Assembly (NCBI GenBank): GCA_016793585.1 | Contig: JAEUJR010000203.1 | Span: 1 to 8,589, forward strand | DNA length: 8,589 nucleotides | Reading direction: 5' to 3' | From: Archangium sp. | GTDB lineage: Bacteria; Myxococcota; Myxococcia; Myxococcales; Myxococcaceae | Part shown: positions 1 to 6,188 of the stretch, piece by piece | Position numbering within the stretch: position 1 is the stretch's first letter | How the letters are laid out: every line of letters starts with the position of its first letter | The notes under the pieces: model-generated | What the model was told of the DNA's origin: nothing | The model's input: only the letters and a program-made list of their open reading frames with translations | The model's database searches: none | Translations under genes and position numbers: made by a program

Positions 1-1
1 C

Positions 2-1429
2 CCGGAAGCGGCCGTTCGACGCGCCACGAAGAAGCTCTCGACTCCTCTCCGGTCGCGGCTCACGAAGGCGCTCGACGAGCTCGACGCCGCGCGCGAGGCG
101 ATCGCCAGTGCTCCCCGCGAGCGGCTCTCGGCAGCCATCGCAAACGCAGAGTCGGTCTTCACCTCGCACTCGCTGACCGAAGCGAAGCGCCACGAGGGCC
201 GCACCTATGCCGGGCGTTCGATTCTGTATGAAGAGGCGCGGCGCGACACGACGGTGACGCTCGGAGATGACGTGCGCCGAAAGCTCGACGCGCCGCTGAC
301 GGTGATGCTCGAGCTGGCCCGCCTCTACACGGCGCAGATCGGCGCCCGTCTCGACCAGGCGATGCTGCGCGAGTTCAGGCGCGCGAAGGCGAAGTCAGTT
401 CCGCTCGTCGACTTCTGGCTGTCGACGGCCAGGCACTTCGACGCCGATCCTCCTGCGGCGGTGGTTGCGGCGCGCGCGTCGATTCAGCGACTCGTCGCGA
501 AGGCGGTGGGGCCCTTCGATGCGCAGGCGCGAGAGGTGCGGTGGTCGTCCTCCCCGCTGGGCGCCGCGATTCGCAAGCGGGTCGAGCAGGCGGGTCCAGG
601 CTGGCCAGGCGCGCGGCACCACGCTCCAGACGTGATGTTGGCGGAGCGCGAGGGCGAGTTGGTTCCCGTGCTCGGAGAGCTGCACACGGGCGTCACGCCC
701 TTCACGACGCTCTCGGTCTTGTCGCTCACACCACACCGCGACGAACTCGAGCGGTTCTACCGGGAAGACCTGCCGGGGCCGCTGGTGACTCCGATTCCCT
801 GGGAGGACTTCTCGCGCAGCACCCACGACACGCGATTGGCGAGGGACGACGATCGGTTTCACGTCGATCTCGGCTTCCGTTTCAGCTCCCCGCTGCCCGA
901 GCGTCGGGTCCGCCGGGCGGCTGAGCTCTCGGTTCAGCTCGGCAAGCGTGGTCTCGAGGTCGTGGGCAAGGCGTTTCGCATTCCGCTCGCCGCGGTGATG
1001 GAGCGTCGCATCAAGCTGCGCGCCGCGAACGAGTTCCACGTCGTCGCGTGGGCGACGCACCGCCCGCGAATCTGGCTCGACGGCGTCGTGATCGCGCGTG
1101 AGGCCTGGCGCATCGATCGCGCGGTGCTCGAGGCGTGGGCGAAGGACGAGGCGTCTCAGCGCTACCTCGAGGTCGTGCGCACGGCTCGCGCGCTCGGCTG
1201 GCCGCGGTGGGTCTTCGTGAAGTCACCGCTCGAGACGAAGCCCATCTACGTCGATCTCACGAGCCCACCGCTCGTCGAGCTGCTCTGCAAACAGGCCCGG
1301 GAGGCGCCGGCGCTGGTGGTGAGCGAGATGCTCCCCGCCCCGCACGAGTGTTGGCTCGAAGACGCCGAGGGCCGGCGCTTCGTCGCCGAGCTGCGGCTGC
1401 TGGCGGTCGACCCGAAGCAGTGGGGCTGA
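2..1429 (+). CDS. Lantibiotic dehydratase (LanB) family protein, glutamylation-type domain, 5' end outside the window
   Basis: The frame is open from base 2 to TGA at 1427-1429, giving 475 visible residues with the N-terminus missing. The GTG at 254 is internal: conserved family sequence runs through it. Numbering from base 2, family-like blocks are GRTYAGR followed by LYEEARRD (residues 66-82), GELHTG (225-230), a block with HRPR, VVIAREAWR (353-370), FVKSP (405-409), and SEMLP with a downstream Trp and AELRLLAVD near the end. In LanB enzymes this half belongs to the domain that transfers glutamate from glutamyl-tRNA to Ser/Thr side chains, or, in PEARLs, adds an amino acid to a peptide C-terminus. 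The protein ends where that domain normally ends, so no SpaB_C-type elimination domain is fused to it. Standalone relatives are several hundred residues longer, so roughly 300 residues may lie upstream (inferred). No precursor peptide is visible here. The family call is firm; the exact reaction is unknown. Confidence 0.85.
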   Translation, partial: PEAAVRRATKKLSTPLRSRLTKALDELDAAREAIASAPRERLSAAIANAESVFTSHSLTEAKRHEGRTYAGRSILYEEARRDTTVTLGDDVRRKLDAPLTVMLELARLYTAQIGARLDQAMLREFRRAKAKSVPLVDFWLSTARHFDADPPAAVVAARASIQRLVAKAVGPFDAQAREVRWSSSPLGAAIRKRVEQAGPGWPGARHHAPDVMLAEREGELVPVLGELHTGVTPFTTLSVLSLTPHRDELERFYREDLPGPLVTPIPWEDFSRSTHDTRLARDDDRFHVDLGFRFSSPLPERRVRRAAELSVQLGKRGLEVVGKAFRIPLAAVMERRIKLRAANEFHVVAWATHRPRIWLDGVVIAREAWRIDRAVLEAWAKDEASQRYLEVVRTARALGWPRWVFVKSPLETKPIYVDLTSPPLVELLCKQAREAPALVVSEMLPAPHECWLEDAEGRRFVAELRLLAVDPKQWG

Positions 1430-1446
1430 TTTTCGGCCCACGACCC

Positions 1447-1454
1447 GCTACACG
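1447..1454 (+). promoter_or_regulatory. Possible -10 element for a leaderless M28 peptidase transcript
   Basis: In the 31-bp gap after the dehydratase gene, GCTACACG lies directly before the ATG at 1461. Its TACACG hexamer (1449-1454) is 6 nt from the ATG, so transcription about 7 nt downstream would begin at the start codon. A weak -35-like CTGATT (1426-1431) sits 17 bp upstream. There is no Shine-Dalgarno sequence in the gap. A similar GCTACAAG precedes holB at 6189. The element suggests the M28 gene is transcribed at least partly independently of the dehydratase. This is inference from position and motif only. Confidence 0.35.
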
Positions 1455-1460
1455 CGGCGC

Positions 1461-3110
1461 ATGACGTCGACGGTGCTCCTCTCGCTGCTGCTCTCGGCCG
1501 ACAAGTCAGGCCCCAGCCCCTTCATCACCGCGAACGCCCTCACTGGGCACGTGCGCTTCCTCGCCTCTGACGCGCTCGAAGGCCGTGGGCCGGCGACCCG
1601 CGGCGATCAGCTCGCTCAGCAGTACATCGCCGCGCAGTTCGAGACGATGGGGCTCGAGCCCGCGGGCACCAACGGCTCGATGCTGCAACCGCTCGACCTC
1701 GTCGGCGTCACCGGCCACCCGCAGTCGATCGTCTTCACGAAGGGCCAGACGAAGCTCGAAGCGAAGTTCCACACCGATCTCATCGCCGTGAGCGGCCACC
1801 AGAACGCGATCTCGAAGTTCGACAAGGCCGAGGTGGTGTTCGTCGGCTACGGCATCGTCGCGCCGGAGTACGGGTGGAACGACTTCAAGAACGTCGACGT
1901 GAAGGGCAAGGTCGTGCTCGTTCTCAACAACGACCCCGAAGACGACGCGGCGCTCTTCGCGGGCAAGACGCGGCTCTGGTACGGCCGGTGGGACTACAAG
2001 TACGAGCAGGCGGCGAAGCAGGGCGCGGTCGGGTGTCTCATCATTCACACCACGCCCTCGGCCGGGTACCCGTGGCAGGTCGTGCAGACCTCGTGGACCG
2101 GTGAGCAGTTCGATCTGCCGCCGACCGGAGCGCCGTTGCTTCAGGTCGAGGGCTGGCTCACCGAAGAGGCGAGCCGCAAGCTGGTGCAGCTGGGCGGGAA
2201 GGATCTCGACGTGCTCCGCACCGCGGCGCAGTCGCGTGACTTCGTGCCGGTGCCGCTGGGCGCGCTGGCCAGCACCTCGTTCACGAACACGGTGGTGAAG
2301 AAGTCGACCGCGAACGTGCTGGGCCTGTTGCGGGGCAGCGACCCGAAGCTCTCTGACGAGTGGGTGATTCTCACCGCGCACCACGATCACCTCGGCCTCA
2401 AGGAAGACGCGAAGCCGGGCGAAGACGCGATCTACAACGGCGCCGTCGACAACGCGTCGGGGGTGGCTGCGCTGCTCACGGTGGCCAGAGCACTCACCGC
2501 GCAGGGCAAGGCGCCGAAGCGCAGCGTCTTGTTCGCCGCCGTCGCTGCCGAAGAGCAGGGCCTGCTGGGCTCGCAGTACCTCGTCGAGCACCCACCCGTT
2601 CCGTACGGCCGCATGGCCGCGAACATCAACATCGACGGCCTCAACATCTGGGGCCGCACGAAGGACGTGTCGGTCATCGGGTACGGCAAGACGAGCATCG
2701 ACGCGGTGCTGGTGCAGTTGGCGAAGGCGCAGGGGCGGGTGGTGAAGCCCGACGCGCTGAGTGATCGCGGGTTCTTCTACCGCAGCGATCAGTTCAACTT
2801 CGCGAAGGTGGGCGTGCCGGCTGCGTACTTCTCGTCGGGCCACGCGTTCATCGATCGCCCCGAGTCGTGGGGCCGTGAGCAGCGCGAAAAGTGGGAGCTC
2901 ACGCACTACCACCAGCCCACCGACGACCTGCTCCCGACCTGGGATCTCTCGGGCGCGGTCGAAGACGTGAAGCTCATTCACCAGCTCACGCTGAAGCTCG
3001 CTGACGCGCCGAACATGCCGACGTGGACGCGGGGTGACGAGTTCGAGGTCGCCCGCCAGAAGGCGCTCGAGGCGTTGAAGAGCGATGGCCCCCGAGGCAG
3101 CGGCCGCTGA
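1461..3110 (+). CDS. M28-family zinc metallopeptidase with PA-like insert
   Basis: This is a 549-residue protein of the M28 aminopeptidase/carboxypeptidase family, which uses two co-catalytic zinc ions. The N-terminus VLLSLLLSA (5-13) looks like a short secretion signal, though it has no basic n-region. Residues 30-70 (VRFLASDALEGR and following) match the usual M28 N-terminal segment. Residues about 125-260 resemble a protease-associated (PA) domain, including FVGYGIVAPEYGW and KGKVVLVL. The catalytic domain follows with all expected zinc ligands: H307 in AHHDHLG (with D309), D330 in VDNASG, E364/E365 in AAEEQG, D392 in NIDGLN and H484 in HYHQPTDD. An active enzyme acting on peptides in the envelope or outside the cell is likely; the substrate is not evident. 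The ATG at 1461 is the only sensible start and has no ribosome binding site. Its stop overlaps the next gene's ATG by one base (TGATG). Confidence 0.92.
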   Translation: MTSTVLLSLLLSADKSGPSPFITANALTGHVRFLASDALEGRGPATRGDQLAQQYIAAQFETMGLEPAGTNGSMLQPLDLVGVTGHPQSIVFTKGQTKLEAKFHTDLIAVSGHQNAISKFDKAEVVFVGYGIVAPEYGWNDFKNVDVKGKVVLVLNNDPEDDAALFAGKTRLWYGRWDYKYEQAAKQGAVGCLIIHTTPSAGYPWQVVQTSWTGEQFDLPPTGAPLLQVEGWLTEEASRKLVQLGGKDLDVLRTAAQSRDFVPVPLGALASTSFTNTVVKKSTANVLGLLRGSDPKLSDEWVILTAHHDHLGLKEDAKPGEDAIYNGAVDNASGVAALLTVARALTAQGKAPKRSVLFAAVAAEEQGLLGSQYLVEHPPVPYGRMAANINIDGLNIWGRTKDVSVIGYGKTSIDAVLVQLAKAQGRVVKPDALSDRGFFYRSDQFNFAKVGVPAAYFSSGHAFIDRPESWGREQREKWELTHYHQPTDDLLPTWDLSGAVEDVKLIHQLTLKLADAPNMPTWTRGDEFEVARQKALEALKSDGPRGSGR

Positions 3111-4339
3111 TGCAGCGCGTGCTCGTCACGCTCGCCGTGTTGGGCGTGTTGATTGGCCTCTCGCTCACGAACCTCGAGTCGACGCGCTCGGTCTCGCTGT
3201 TCGACCCGACCGAGGTGTTCCCGAAGTTCTCGTGGCTGGGGCTCGGCTTCAGCCCGTTGCTGAACGGGTACTTCATCGTCGAGGTGATCGCGCTCATCGT
3301 GCCGCCGCTGCGGTGGCGCCGGGTGAGCGGTGGTGCGGCTCGCCGCCCGCTCGTCATCGCCTCGTGGGTGCTCGGGCTCATGCTTGCAACAGTGCAGTGT
3401 GGCGTGATGGCACGGGCCACGGGCGAGCTCGGCTTCTCTGCGTCGATGATGGCGGCCACGCTGGTGGGTTGGGCGCTGGTCGTGGTGGCCCACCGGTTCG
3501 GAGTGCTGAATGGCTTCTCGGTCGCGGCGCTGGCGTCGCTCGACGGCTTCACGTCGCTGCAGCGGTGGCGAATGGTCGAGCGCGAAGAACTCGCGCCAGG
3601 AGCGCTGTTGGTGGTGTTTGGGCTGCTCGCTGCCGCGGCGTACGCGATCGTCTGGCTCTCGCGTCGGCCAGCCGCGCAGCCTGCGATACCCGTTCGTGCG
3701 CCACCGCCCGTGTCAGGGCTGGGAATGGCCGCGTCTGCCTCCGTGCTGATGTCGCTCCCGTCGACGGCGGCGAACTTCGTGCGGTCGCTCCAGCCCTTCA
3801 GCCGGGCGCTCCAGACATCGCAGCTGCTCTTCGTGGCGTCATGGCTGGGCGTGGCCGCGCTCTTCACGGTGTTCTGGTCGACGCTCTTCTTCCGGCCGCG
3901 GGTGGTCGCGTCGATGTGGAAGCGCTGGAACCCCGAGCTGGACGACGTGAGCACGCTGCTCGCGGCACGCGCCGCAGTTCCAACCGCGATTCGTGACGCG
4001 CTGATCTTGAACGTCGCGTTCGCGTTGCCGATGCAGCTCGTGGCGCCGATCTCGGTGTCGCTCGTGAGCGCGGTCATGGTGACGGCGCTGGTGCTGCTCG
4101 ATGGCCTCGACGAGCTTCGGTTTCGTCGGGCCCACGGCGCCCTGGTCACCGTCTACGAGCTGGCGCGTGTGCCCGAGGTCGACGCCGTGCTGCACCGGCT
4201 GACGAGCAGGGGCATCGCGGCGTTCGCGCGTACCCGTCACCATCGCGCGGCGTTTCAGTTCTTCGGGCCCCACCTGGCGATCGAGGTGATGGTGCCTGAA
4301 GTCCGTGCAGCCGAGGCGCGGGCGGTGCTGGCCGCATGA
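3110..4339 (+). CDS. Divergent SecY-like membrane protein with C-terminal DUF2007-like domain
   Basis: The protein has 409 residues, about the length of SecY, with a comparable series of membrane segments: roughly 2-19, 43-66, 83-101, 112-130, 132-145, 162-184, 203-224, 237-262, 294-312 and 314-334. Features that align by eye with SecY are: residues 41-66, with P49 and E58 spaced like the Pro and Gln of the SecY TM2 signature; GVLNGFS (131-137), like GIGNGIS before TM5; IPVRAPPPVSGLGM leading into a TM7-like helix (193-224); and WSTLFFRPRVVASMW (256-270), like the TM8/C5 segment FNPEDVA. The signature Gln is Glu here and no RPG-like C5 motif is seen. After the last helix, residues about 343-409 resemble DUF2007: LVTVYELARVPEVDAVL, GIAAFAR, then IEVMVPE and an AEARAVL helix. 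The gene is coupled to both neighbours (TGATG upstream, ATGA downstream). A weak GAGG lies at 3094-3097. It is unlikely to be the housekeeping translocon; its function is unknown. Confidence 0.7.
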   Translation: MQRVLVTLAVLGVLIGLSLTNLESTRSVSLFDPTEVFPKFSWLGLGFSPLLNGYFIVEVIALIVPPLRWRRVSGGAARRPLVIASWVLGLMLATVQCGVMARATGELGFSASMMAATLVGWALVVVAHRFGVLNGFSVAALASLDGFTSLQRWRMVEREELAPGALLVVFGLLAAAAYAIVWLSRRPAAQPAIPVRAPPPVSGLGMAASASVLMSLPSTAANFVRSLQPFSRALQTSQLLFVASWLGVAALFTVFWSTLFFRPRVVASMWKRWNPELDDVSTLLAARAAVPTAIRDALILNVAFALPMQLVAPISVSLVSAVMVTALVLLDGLDELRFRRAHGALVTVYELARVPEVDAVLHRLTSRGIAAFARTRHHRAAFQFFGPHLAIEVMVPEVRAAEARAVLAA

Positions 4340-4689
4340 CAGCCCGGTGCTCGGTTCACGCTGACGTCGCAGCCGTCGGCTCGTGTGTTCGGTGTGGCCG
4401 CTTCGTCTGCGTGGCGTGTCGGGCTGCCGTTCGTGAGGGCTGGTGCGTCACCTGCGCGTCGCGGCCAGAGGTTCGCCTCGAGATCTCCGCGAGTGCTCGC
4501 GTGACGTTGTGGCTTGCGCTGGGTGGCCTCCTGTTCCCCGTGCTCTCCGTGATGGCGTGGCGGCGGGCGGCGACTGCCGGAACGCCGACCGAGGCCGATG
4601 CTCCGGTGTTTCAGGGCGCGCGCTGGCTCGCGATGACGACGCTGCTCACGTGGGCCGTCGCCCTCAGCGCGTGGCTGCTCCAGGTGTGA
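4336..4689 (+). CDS. Small zinc-ribbon/B-box-like protein with two membrane helices
   Basis: This 117-residue protein begins in an ATGA overlap with the SecY-like gene, so it is probably translated by reinitiation. The N-terminal 43 residues contain regularly spaced metal-ligand candidates: C5, H8, C17, C20, C25, C28, C37 and C40. The pattern CxxH, CxxC, CxxC, CxxC resembles B-box or related cross-brace zinc fingers at the N-termini of bacterial membrane proteins, and could bind two zinc ions. Two hydrophobic helices follow at about 56-75 and 97-115, joined by a loop with acidic residues (TEADAP). The zinc domain probably sits in the cytoplasm, where it could bind a protein partner, such as the SecY-like protein it is coupled to; this is inference. 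No enzymatic motif is visible. The last 26 bases overlap the 3' end of the opposite-strand channel gene. Confidence 0.8.
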   Translation: MTARCSVHADVAAVGSCVRCGRFVCVACRAAVREGWCVTCASRPEVRLEISASARVTLWLALGGLLFPVLSVMAWRRAATAGTPTEADAPVFQGARWLAMTTLLTWAVALSAWLLQV

Positions 4690-6130
4690 AGATCCTCCGC
4701 AGCCTCGTCAGCAGGCCCGAGGCGTCGACCTTCTGACTCACCTTGCCGGCTGCGTCGGTGGCGAGCTCGGCCTTTCGCAGCGCGAGAATCTCGGCCATCT
4801 GCTCGGCGAGCTCGGGCTTGGCCGTGAAGAACTTCTGGAACTCGGCGCGATCGAACTCGAGCACCGCCGTGTCTTCGATGGCGACGACGGTGGCCGAGCG
4901 CGGCTCGCCGGTGAGCAGCGACATCTCTCCGAAGTACTGGCCACGCGAGAGCGTCGCGACCTCTCGTGGCGGCTGCCCGACGCGCACCGACACGCGGCCC
5001 GAGGCGACGACGTAGAAGGTGGCGCCTTCGCGGCCCTCGACGCACACGGCTTCGCCCAGCCCGAAGTGGTGCTCGGTCGCCGCGTCGGCGATCGCCCGGC
5101 GCTCGTCGCCCGAGAACAGCTTGAAGAGATCGAGCTCGCCGAGCAGCTCTTCCCGCAGGCCCTGCGGGCGCGGCACCTCGGCGCGCACCGTCACCACGCG
5201 CTGCGGGAAGGGAATTTCGATGCCCGCGCGCCCGAAGCGGTACCAGAGTCGCGCGAACACCTCGTCGTGCACGTGCGGCGCGTCAGACCAGTCTTTCAGC
5301 CACACGCGCACCACGTACTTCACCGCCGACTCGTCGAACTCCCACGTGCGAACCCACGGCGCGGGCGACTTCAAGATGATCGGGCTCTCGGCGATGGCCT
5401 CGAGGATCTCGGCCTTCACCTTCGTCGGCGGCGCGGCGTACGCAGTGCCGATGGTGAGGTCGAGGGCCACCGGCTGCCCGCCCTTGCTGTAGTTGATGAT
5501 CGGCTCTTTGGCGGTGAGCGCGTTGGGCAGGGTGATCTGCTCCTTGCGCATGGTCTCGATGCGGGTCGAGCGCCACGACGTCTGTACGACGCGGCCTTCG
5601 TGCTGGCCGACACGCACGAAGTCGCCGACCTGATACGGGCGATCGAGCTGCAGTGACAGGCCGCTGAAGAGGTTGCCGAGCGTGTCTTGCAGGGCGAAGC
5701 CGAGCACCAGCGAGAGCACGGCCGACGTGCCCAGCAGCGTGGTGACGTCGAGCTGCAGCGTCGTCTTGAGAATGGGAATCGCGGTCGCGAGGTAGAGCAG
5801 GAAGTCGGCGACGTCGCGGTGGATCTTGGCCGTCGGCGCCCCGCCCAGCTGGCGCCGCGTCCACAGCACCACCGAGACGCCCAGCCGCACCGTGCCGAAC
5901 GCGAACGCCAGCATCCACACGGCGCGCTCGACGGGGTGCCACTCCTTCGGCGTCCACGCTTCGGCCCAGATCATCACCCCGCGCACGGCGACGAAGAGCG
6001 CGAACCACACGAGGGCGCCGAACACGTCTTCGCGCAGCCGCTCCTCCCTCGAGAGGCGGCGGACGATCGCCGTGACGACGAGCGCGATGACGCCGAGGAC
6101 GAGTGCGAGGTTGCCCTGAAGGAACGACAT
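4664..6130 (-). CDS. MscS-family channel with C-terminal cyclic-nucleotide-binding domain
   Basis: This 488-residue protein starts at ATG 6130-6128 and stops at TGA 4666-4664. Hydrophobic helices lie at about 7-24, 37-56, 70-91 and 106-125, followed by the MscS pore region at 130-170 (GFALQDTLGNLFSG, then DRPYQVGD) and the beta domain (VGQHEGRV, WRSTRI, LPNALTAKEPIINYS). A cNMP-binding domain covers about 334-437. Its phosphate-binding cassette at 400-414 has G401, E402 and R411 of the FGE...RSAT pattern, so cyclic nucleotide binding is plausible. Known relatives are the bacterial cyclic-nucleotide-gated (bCNG) branch of the MscS superfamily in the inner membrane, where ligand binding controls conductance; many members respond weakly to membrane tension. 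About 50 polar residues follow the binding domain. There is no Shine-Dalgarno sequence; the start lies next to a shared divergent promoter region. The 3' end overlaps the convergent zinc-ribbon gene. Confidence 0.92.
   Translation of the reverse strand: MSFLQGNLALVLGVIALVVTAIVRRLSREERLREDVFGALVWFALFVAVRGVMIWAEAWTPKEWHPVERAVWMLAFAFGTVRLGVSVVLWTRRQLGGAPTAKIHRDVADFLLYLATAIPILKTTLQLDVTTLLGTSAVLSLVLGFALQDTLGNLFSGLSLQLDRPYQVGDFVRVGQHEGRVVQTSWRSTRIETMRKEQITLPNALTAKEPIINYSKGGQPVALDLTIGTAYAAPPTKVKAEILEAIAESPIILKSPAPWVRTWEFDESAVKYVVRVWLKDWSDAPHVHDEVFARLWYRFGRAGIEIPFPQRVVTVRAEVPRPQGLREELLGELDLFKLFSGDERRAIADAATEHHFGLGEAVCVEGREGATFYVVASGRVSVRVGQPPREVATLSRGQYFGEMSLLTGEPRSATVVAIEDTAVLEFDRAEFQKFFTAKPELAEQMAEILALRKAELATDAAGKVSQKVDASGLLTRLRRIFTPGAATR
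4702..4723. repeat. Small inverted repeat just past the zinc-ribbon gene stop
   Basis: GCCTCG (4702-4707) and CGAGGC (4718-4723) form a perfect 6-bp stem with a 10-nt loop, starting 12 nt after the stop of the rightward operon. There is no T-run, so it is not a canonical intrinsic terminator, and it lies inside the channel coding sequence. It could still stabilise or end the rightward transcript. Such short stems are common by chance at this G+C. Confidence 0.2.
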
Positions 6131-6188
6131 GCGAGCGGGCTGATAGCACGGTGCCGGGCGTGCGCAGTCGCGCTACAAGACCGGCCCC
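6131..6188. promoter_or_regulatory. Divergent promoter region between the cNMP-MscS channel and holB
   Basis: This 58-bp gap separates two genes pointing away from each other and is the only place in the window where both strands must be transcribed outward. On the + strand GCTACAAG lies at 6172-6179, with TACAAG ending 9 nt before the holB ATG. On the - strand TATCAG (complement of 6140-6145) also ends 9 nt before the channel ATG. Neither start has a Shine-Dalgarno sequence. The arrangement fits two outward -10 elements giving leaderless or very short-leader transcripts. No clear -35 boxes are seen. The need for a promoter here is strong; the exact elements are inferred. Confidence 0.5.

Noticed and set aside
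254..256. GTG as the start of the dehydratase gene
   Set aside because: The frame is open upstream to the window edge, and conserved LanB sequence (GRTYAGR, LYEEARRD) lies before this codon.
1506..2981. Long minus-strand open frame (491 codons) opposite the M28 peptidase
   Set aside because: The product is Arg/Glu/Val-rich without motifs, and the opposite strand encodes a complete peptidase. It is the usual antisense shadow of high G+C codon use.
3085..3996. Forward-strand open frame (303 codons) overlapping the SecY-like gene in another frame
   Set aside because: The product is Arg/Ala-rich and low-complexity, with no membrane or domain pattern. The competing frame has the SecY-like helices and coupled junctions.
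2986..4149. Minus-strand open frame (387 codons) opposite the SecY-like gene
   Set aside because: The Ser/Thr/Ala-rich product has no domain pattern, and the forward gene is coupled to both neighbours and shows membrane topology.
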